A DNA stretch of 20,625 bases from NCBI GenBank assembly GCA_947258905.1, contig CAMYKF010000520.1, positions 1 through 20,625 on the forward strand, read 5' to 3'. A model generated the notes under the pieces. It was not told the DNA's origin. It searched no databases and saw only the letters and a list, made by a program, of their open reading frames with translations. The position numbers were made by a program, and so were the translations under genes. Positions 16,601-20,625 of this stretch are shown here, piece after piece. The stretch's first letter is position 1; every line of letters begins with the position of its first letter. This stretch comes from an uncultured Pirellulaceae bacterium. GTDB taxonomy: Bacteria; Planctomycetota; Planctomycetia; Pirellulales; Pirellulaceae.

Positions 16601-17709
16601 ATTCAGGCCGCTACCTGCACATGCTGGACCGAAATGCGGGGTCCGGCTACTGGTCGTTCACCAACGGCTTCCAGCCGGTGCATTTCCCGAACTTTCGGTT
16701 GCTGGATCACGTAGCGCGACTGGCCGTGGGCGCCGACGCCAACAATGTCCACGACGGTGGCTCCATGGTCCGTGTGTATGACGCGGAAACGCGCACTTTC
16801 CTGTTCGATTTTTACGCCTATGAGCCGTCGTTCCGCGGCGGCGTGCGGGTGGCTACCGGCGACATCAACGCGGATGGTATCCCGGACATTGTTACAGCAC
16901 CAGGTCGTACCCATTCGCCGCTGGTACGGGTGTTTGACGGGCTGGACGGCTCGTTCATCACCGAGTTCATGGCCTACGATCCAGACTATGTGGGAGGTGT
17001 GAACATCGCTACCGGTCATGTGGTGGGTATCATCGGTACCGATATTGTGACGGCGCCGACGCGCGACTCATCCGAAGTCCGCGTGTTCCGCAACAACGGT
17101 GGCGGCAACAGTTTTACGCTGGTCGATTCCTTTGACGCGTACGAGCCTGACTTCATTGGAGGAGTCAGTGTGGCGGTCGCCGATATTAACGGCGACAACA
17201 ATGACGATATCATTACCGGATCGGGATCGGGCCGTGTCGCTCAGGTGGCCGTATTTGACGGGCTGGTCGGTGGCGGCGCCCAGCTGTACCGCTTCCAGCT
17301 GCTGGGGTCCGATCATCTGGGCGGGATCTTTGTGGCCGCCGGTGACATGGACGGGGACGGGCTGGCCGATGTAATAGTCGGGACGGGCACCAATAATACG
17401 TACAACGACAAGTTTAATTCGCTGGTGCACGTGTACCTCAATCCGGCGCTGATCAACCTGCCGACTGTCTTCAACACACCGCAGTTTGAGATGCAGGCGT
17501 TTGCAGACCCGGCCCACAACCTGCGGGCCCCGATCCACCTGACCGTCAAGGACTACGACCTGGACGGCGTGATCGACGAGTTGTTTACGTCCCAGGGGCC
17601 CGATGGCAAGTCACTGGCCACGCACGTGTTTGCATCGTTGAGTCCGCTGCTGATCGATACGATCTTTGAACTGGATCCGGAATTCAGTGACGGGCACTAC
17701 GTAGGATAA
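13678..17709 (+). CDS. Giant LEPR-XLL exported protein with degenerate metzincin domain and FG-GAP/VCBS-like repeats
   Basis: The protein has 1343 aa. The N-terminal signature F-E-K-L-E-D-R-R-L-L-A-S (20-31) is the planctomycete extracellular (LEPR-XLL) motif, so export is expected. Residues ~33-260 look like a metzincin: an EF-hand-like loop D-R-D-N-N-N-I-V-S-A-A-E (85-96), a helix with H216-Q-A-G-H220-T-W-G-L-R-D226, and a Met-turn S-V-M-G (M241). The catalytic Glu is Gln217 and the third ligand His is Asp226, so peptidase activity is unlikely. From ~285 to ~1020 come acidic beta-repeats with G-G-x-G-x-D-like turns (434-439, 585-590, ~694, ~962). Four D-x-D/N-x-D/N-G/N-x-x-D loops at 1062, 1169, 1223 and 1292 mark FG-GAP/VCBS-like repeats. 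GGGAG upstream supports ATG 13678; 13630 is an alternative. It is probably a calcium-stabilised surface protein (inference). Confidence 0.88.
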   Translation: MIRRAGSLTRLSIQAPGLKFEKLEDRRLLASTLYVDFGFGFTDGQLAMNNSTSAALNGPMVFPGGHTIVSLTENLQQYKDIYPVDRDNNNIVSAAEAQLFATQVLTVVDRVLEPFDVTVRQIDSADVFGISDVLFSTANNDAYVVAAGFSDHDIDHANCGGSCEAPGWAVTDAGNLEDNVGFAFLGEVLGDFGTEAGNSDDPLQFALRMCARNILHQAGHTWGLRDVDGQASELLTRSSVMGVGENTTWGEDFSFFTRYTVPTHAVGSGTQNSFDLMSSNVGLRPDSPFYVTGTGAADRITINSAGAGKVNIVVRPHVDDFQYSIVAGPPLYLLDQEVPNGIVVEAGFAADLIEVLPFVTATIEVRGGDSLNPGAPRGDTLVGPNVANDWILDGRQSGQLNSHVMFSEIRRLEGGVQVDTFVSYAGSSDITPSGGNGNDVFHIAAGMLNTVSGDDGDDLIILDGGQVLYGIDGELGHDTLDLSNLGSQSIHLGEFIQFIEEGFNGSLSTGEHFDGINEIIGSNAGTDDEIRGLDRDSVWTIDNNSHTYATGGRTLYFSNFEVVNGRDQADLFSVRATSAPIELRGHDGDDVFALSSGGLDGNVSSLYGTVVVDGGSGLSHLAVVDTSGSDNHDVVITSNSITGIAPAEIVYTGDVFDVPGTSRGVWILGADGEPDHITIESFLATNTLKIETQGGDDTIDSRGTLPANIMLDGGEESDQYVIEWANQPHVVMTGDSGQTGFDKLTVIGLPGGNNIVSRPGSLTRGSEQILYGDNIELLDLRTGNGIDELTINGASAHDMRVWTGADADRVTINDTTGLHSLYVRTKSGKDRVFVNRTHAGTLMTTIHTGTAGDYIYVGSTAHADNGNLSRIQGRVTAIGGGNSDGEDRLYINDHGATGPYDYRVHPGWVVNLPDDDSPDRPEFAGIRYDGSMEVLRLDGTDQQNTFEVVPSFDTRYMINGNGGNDDFLRLDVDPNSGRYLHMLDRNAGSGYWSFTNGFQPVHFPNFRLLDHVARLAVGADANNVHDGGSMVRVYDAETRTFLFDFYAYEPSFRGGVRVATGDINADGIPDIVTAPGRTHSPLVRVFDGLDGSFITEFMAYDPDYVGGVNIATGHVVGIIGTDIVTAPTRDSSEVRVFRNNGGGNSFTLVDSFDAYEPDFIGGVSVAVADINGDNNDDIITGSGSGRVAQVAVFDGLVGGGAQLYRFQLLGSDHLGGIFVAAGDMDGDGLADVIVGTGTNNTYNDKFNSLVHVYLNPALINLPTVFNTPQFEMQAFADPAHNLRAPIHLTVKDYDLDGVIDELFTSQGPDGKSLATHVFASLSPLLIDTIFELDPEFSDGHYVG

Positions 17710-17716
17710 ACCCGGG

Positions 17717-17742
17717 TCACCGTATTTGGACTTAAACGGTGA
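17717..17742. other. Hairpin in convergent junction
   Basis: TCACCGT (17717-17723) pairs with ACGGTGA (17736-17742) around a 12-nt loop, just after the stop of the giant gene. No T-run follows. It may serve as a weak 3' stem; the CT-rich stretch at 17757-17800 follows. Confidence 0.35.
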
Positions 17743-17800
17743 GCCGGTCCGGCGCTTCTCAACTCAACTCGCGCCTCTCCCCTCTTGCCTCGCGCCTGAT

Positions 17801-19021
17801 TCACTTGCGGATCTCAAAACCGGCATTGAAGCCGTGGAAGAAGGCGTTGCCGTTGGTGCTGATGCCGGTGCCGGAAAACGGCGTGTCGGTGAAGTCCAGT
17901 TGATCCGGAGCCAGCGCCAGACGATCCACCCACATCAAGTTGTAACCGCCACGCAATGACATAAATTCGGTCAAACACAATCCGGCGTCGACGCCGAGGT
18001 CGATGATAAACGCCGAGCTGGTCGTGTCGTCACCGCGGCTGTTGCGGAAGTTAAACCCGTTGTCCAGGTCCGATACGAACTGCAACTGGGAAGCATCATT
18101 GAAAAACAATCCGCCCTTGCTGGTCAACTTGACGTTGAGCGGACCAACGCACTTGTTCCAGCGAACGCCGATCTGGCCACCGAACAGGTCGTTGGCCGTT
18201 TGAATGATGTAGTCGCTGGAGCCGGTATCGACGTCGAACGAGTTGATTCGCATGAACTCGGTCAGGCCGAGGTAACGAAATCCGCCCAGCACGGACAAGC
18301 GGCTGTTGGTGTGCACCAGATTGACTTCACCATTGTCGATGTGAGCTGAGTAGTCGACCTGAATTTGGTCGGCGTCCAGAAAATCCGTCGAGGCCAGTGC
18401 CAGTTCGCCGGGGATCCGCAGATTGTCGTCACCCTGCACGATTTGGGTCTCGTCCCAGTCCTGCAGTCCGAAATAGGTCAACTCAATCGCCTTGCAATTA
18501 GCCAGCTTCAGTCCCAAAGTGGCCCGAACACCGGCCATCATGTTGAAATCCAGATCGTTCGTATTCAACTCTTCATCCAACGTCTGGTTGTCGAGAACCA
18601 GTGACCGGGAATCGGACTGTTGAGTGCGATCGAGAAACAACGCGTCTACCACGAAGTAGCCGGAATTGGTGCGGCAGCAACCGCCTCCACAGCCGTACCC
18701 CGATCCACACGACTTGCAGCCGGCCTGGAAATAACTTCCCTGACCACAATGCCCGCCGGAACCACAATGCCCGCCAGGGGCACACTGACCGCCGGGACCA
18801 TACTGATCGCAACCGCCGTGGCCACCCCACTGCCCTTGCGAAGCATAATTCGCGGGGCCCGGGGCGTAGTTGGCGTAACCGGAATCGCAGGAGGAGCATC
18901 CGGGACCACCCGGGGCGGGACCCGGGTGATAACCGTACTGGGCCGAAGCTTGCTGGCACGATTGGCTGGCGAAAGCCACTGCGATGATGGTTGCGAAGGC
19001 AATCTGGAAAGGCGCGGGCAT
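17801..19021 (-). CDS. BBP7-type outer-membrane beta-barrel protein with Cys/Gly-rich N-terminal segment
   Basis: The protein has 406 aa. A signal peptide ends at A-S-A (about 27). Residues ~28-118 are Gly-rich with eleven cysteines, many in G-G-x-C or S-C-x-S-G settings and ending in C-G-G-G-C-C. The remainder (~120-406) has barrel-like alternating strands: G-Y-F-V-V-D-A-L-F-L-D-R near its start, M-M-A-G-V-R-A-T-L-G-L, I-E-L-T-Y-F-G-L-Q-D-W, L-S-V-L-G-G-F-R-Y-L-G-L and a last strand F-H-G-F-N-A-G-F-E-I-R-K. This layout fits the putative beta-barrel porin-7 family (BBP7) known from planctomycetes. The Cys-rich part may be cross-linked in the envelope. ATG 19021 lacks a clear ribosome site. 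It converges on the giant gene, 91 nt apart. Confidence 0.78.
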   Translation of the reverse strand: MPAPFQIAFATIIAVAFASQSCQQASAQYGYHPGPAPGGPGCSSCDSGYANYAPGPANYASQGQWGGHGGCDQYGPGGQCAPGGHCGSGGHCGQGSYFQAGCKSCGSGYGCGGGCCRTNSGYFVVDALFLDRTQQSDSRSLVLDNQTLDEELNTNDLDFNMMAGVRATLGLKLANCKAIELTYFGLQDWDETQIVQGDDNLRIPGELALASTDFLDADQIQVDYSAHIDNGEVNLVHTNSRLSVLGGFRYLGLTEFMRINSFDVDTGSSDYIIQTANDLFGGQIGVRWNKCVGPLNVKLTSKGGLFFNDASQLQFVSDLDNGFNFRNSRGDDTTSSAFIIDLGVDAGLCLTEFMSLRGGYNLMWVDRLALAPDQLDFTDTPFSGTGISTNGNAFFHGFNAGFEIRK

Positions 19022-19396
19022 AGGTCAAATGTCCATCAAGGGCCAAGGGATGTCCGTACAATCGTGCCTATCGTCCGATGCAGAATTACTCGTACAACAA
19101 AAACCATGCGCAAAAACGTTTTGTTTGCTACGTTTTTACGGATCGAGGTAACTTGTAACGGTCAGGCAAATGCCATAACGACCCGGAGGACGCAGCGGGA
19201 TAATTGCAGTCAAAAGCAGTCACGTTGACTGCTGGCATTCGCGCGGCTGGCAATCGACCCTGGCGAAGCCCCTCCTTCGTGGTACTGCAATCGGTACAAC
19301 ACTCAATTTTTGGTCCACCTCTTTCTCCAGGCACCAGCGGGCGCGGGATCCAGGTGAATTTTTCGACTCGCCCGGAAATCTCGTCGCAGGGTTTCC
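19022..19396. other. Divergent intergenic region upstream of the barrel gene
   Basis: No gene is supported in these 375 bases. The stretch 19096-19140 is noticeably AT-richer than its surroundings (AAAAACGTTTTG, then ACGTTTTTACG), as expected for a promoter zone of the minus-strand barrel gene. I could not fix a -35/-10 pair with confidence. Confidence 0.5.
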
Positions 19397-20058
19397 ATGA
19401 CGGCGCGAATCGTGTTGACCATCGCCGTTTTTACTTTGCACGAGATCGATATGTTTGCCGAGTTGCAGCTGATCAAGGACCCGCGGATCGAGGACCAGGT
19501 GCTGGCTCGATACGATGAGACACTCAAGTCATTGCGGGCCGAAGGGTTTGAACGCCTCGGGGTCTTCGAAACCAGGCATGGTCCGTCGCTGGGGCCGGCT
19601 GCCCTGTTTATTGGCAACGTGGGCAATGAAGTCTGGCGATACGATCGCCATGGCATGTCAACTGGTACCATCCGCTGCTGCAATCGGCCGAGCGGGATGC
19701 GGTGGTTTATCCCCTGGGCCTGGGCGTCAAGATGTACTCATTCTTTGTCGACGGCAGCACGCTGATGACCTCCAACTAACCAGGTACATCGGGGTGCATG
19801 AAGAATCAGAACATCGAAAAACGATACTTGCCCGGCAAATCCACAGGCGAAACGTGGCTGTATCATCTGGCAGGATGCGAGCAAAACTTCGCCGAGGGAC
19901 GCGTGGTCATTCGCGGCGACCTGGTCGACTCGCTTCTCGACGTACAACTCCACGAAGACGAACCGTATGCCCTGCTGATCGCCGTCGCCGCCGGCTGGCT
20001 GGTCCCTCCCGCGGTGGCCTGGGGCGCGGTCCATTTGCTGATTCGCTGGCTCGGTTAG
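19397..20058 (+). pseudogene. Broken gene for a ~220-aa protein (frameshift plus in-frame stop)
   Basis: From ATG 19397 the frame reads well to about 19648 (...F-I-G-N-V-G-N-E-V-W-R-Y-D-R). It then turns into Cys/Arg/Trp-rich nonsense and stops at 19765. The -1 frame from 19651 continues naturally: W-H-V-N-W-Y-H-P-L-L-Q-S-A-E-R-D-A-V-V-Y, then Y-S-F-F-V-D-G-S-T-L-M-T-S-N, a TAA at 19777-19779, and in the same frame P-G-T-S-G-C-M-K-N-Q-N-I-E-K-R-Y-L-P-G on to a TAG at 20056-20058. A fully open version would be ~220 aa ending in a hydrophobic segment (A-L-L-I-A-V-A-A-G-W-L-V-P-P). The phrase F-x-D-G-x-x-L-M-T-S-N resembles uncharacterised planctomycete proteins I have a general memory of; no function is known to me. 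AGGG precedes the start. Confidence 0.65.
19798..20058 (+). CDS. 86-aa 3' fragment of the broken gene
   Basis: ATG 19798 follows GGGGTGC and opens an 86-aa frame with a soluble N-terminal part (K-N-Q-N-I-E-K-R-Y-L-P-G, then W-L-Y-H-L-A-G-C-E) and a C-terminal membrane-like helix (~56-84). It could be translated on its own. It is in the same frame as the segment before the TAA at 19777, only 18 nt away, which favours its being the tail of one longer ancestral gene rather than an independent gene. Confidence 0.35.
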   Translation: MKNQNIEKRYLPGKSTGETWLYHLAGCEQNFAEGRVVIRGDLVDSLLDVQLHEDEPYALLIAVAAGWLVPPAVAWGAVHLLIRWLG

Positions 20059-20133
20059 GCGGTTGTTTTTTCCAGCACAGCAGTTTGCCCGGCAGTGCTT
20101 GTCTTACCGCAGTTCAAATCCCACAATCGGGGC

Positions 20134-20625
20134 ATGAATCAGATACTTGCTGAGGTTGCCCGGGCGGTGGCCGAATCGGTGGCCGGGCGAAACTGGGACT
20201 CGCATCGTGTCTTCAACGAAGAGTTGGTGGGCCGGTTGTTCTGTCACCAGTTGCTGGCCCATTGCCCCGAGTTTGAAACGAGACTGTGGATCGGCTATCG
20301 ACCGTGGCCCGACGAGTCGACCGAGAGCATCGGCTACTGGATTGACGATGACGGCAACCAGTCGTCATTTGCCGTGGAGGTCCACGTGGACGATCCGCGC
20401 GACGAGTCGGCTGGTGAGAGTGCCGCTGTGTGGGGCGGGATCATTGGTGACGTCTTGCGGCTGGCCACCGCGGTCGGTCACTGCCATCTGGGCGCGGGTT
20501 ACATTGTGCTGTTCGGTGAACTCCAGCATGACGCCGACGACCGGCGTATCAAGCAGTTTCCGCTGACCACGGCCGGCGACACCAGGGTCATCGAAACCGG
20601 CCGGCTGTTTTCCGACACGGTAATG
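20134..20625 (+). CDS. Unrecognised protein, 3' end outside window
   Basis: The frame is open for 164 codons from ATG 20134 to the right edge. GGGG lies just before the start. The product begins M-N-Q-I-L-A-E-V-A-R-A-V-A-E-S-V. It is soluble and acidic, with strand-like segments (L-W-I-G-Y-R-P-W, F-A-V-E-V-H-V-D, A-G-Y-I-V-L-F-G-E) and a G-G-I-I-G-D-V-L-R-L-A helix. There is no signal peptide or membrane segment. I do not recognise the family. The E-V-H-V-D and Y-I-V-L-F strands would fit a nuclease-like or other alpha/beta fold, but that is only an impression. It starts 75 nt after the broken gene. Confidence 0.7.
   Translation, partial: MNQILAEVARAVAESVAGRNWDSHRVFNEELVGRLFCHQLLAHCPEFETRLWIGYRPWPDESTESIGYWIDDDGNQSSFAVEVHVDDPRDESAGESAAVWGGIIGDVLRLATAVGHCHLGAGYIVLFGELQHDADDRRIKQFPLTTAGDTRVIETGRLFSDTVM

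Noticed and set aside
20147..20566. 139-codon plus-strand frame at the right edge
   Set aside because: It is the shadow of the better frame starting at ATG 20134, which stays open to the end of the window and has normal protein composition.

Overview
The window looks like a chromosomal segment from a planctomycete of the Pirellulales/Rhodopirellula kind. The evidence is a giant exported protein with the planctomycete-specific N-terminal LEPR-XLL-type signature (here L-E-D-R-R-L-L-A), a BBP7-type outer-membrane barrel, DUF11-type envelope proteins, generous intergenic spacers with low-complexity tracts and short palindromes, and fairly high-GC codon use. No rRNA, tRNA, CRISPR array, transposase or prophage gene was seen.

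Left part (1-9252), mostly housekeeping and sensing. A CvpA-family membrane protein runs off the left edge on the minus strand. A possible degenerate zinc-ribbon reading frame lies just upstream of it. A YdjM-type membrane metal-dependent hydrolase points the other way. A minus-strand run dtd -> hybrid histidine kinase -> cupin follows (gaps of 49 and 29 nt), probably one operon. The kinase is a complete BvgS-like relay: periplasmic binding domain, membrane segment, HisKA, HATPase, receiver and Hpt. Upstream of dtd is a 26-codon ORF that encodes little more than a signal peptide. Then come pdxA and a small putative lipoprotein on the plus strand, and a LolA/LppX-like exported protein on the minus strand.

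Middle to right part (9664-19021), an exported and envelope block. It holds (a) a 380-aa lipoprotein ending in a C-x2-C-x4-C-x2-C knuckle; (b) after a strong intrinsic terminator, a long secreted protein that shares a module with (a) and ends in a DUF11 domain, but is split by a frameshift near 12085; (c) a 1343-aa LEPR-XLL protein with a metzincin-like domain whose catalytic Glu is Gln and whose third zinc ligand is Asp, followed by acidic Gly/Asp-rich beta-repeats and FG-GAP/VCBS-type repeats; (d) a convergent BBP7 barrel with a cysteine-rich N-terminal segment. Directly upstream of (c) is a decayed copy of the 3' end of a paralogue of (c): about 80% identity over its last 135 nt, counted by eye. 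So the locus has turned over members of this giant-protein family.

Right edge (19397-20625). A roughly 220-residue protein gene is broken by a frameshift near 19650 and an in-frame TAA at 19777. An unrecognised gene then runs off the window. Two frameshifted reading frames within 8 kb means either real gene decay or residual assembly errors, and raw reads would decide.

No textbook defence or biosynthetic system is present. The most novel material is the 9664-19021 exported-protein block and its remnant.
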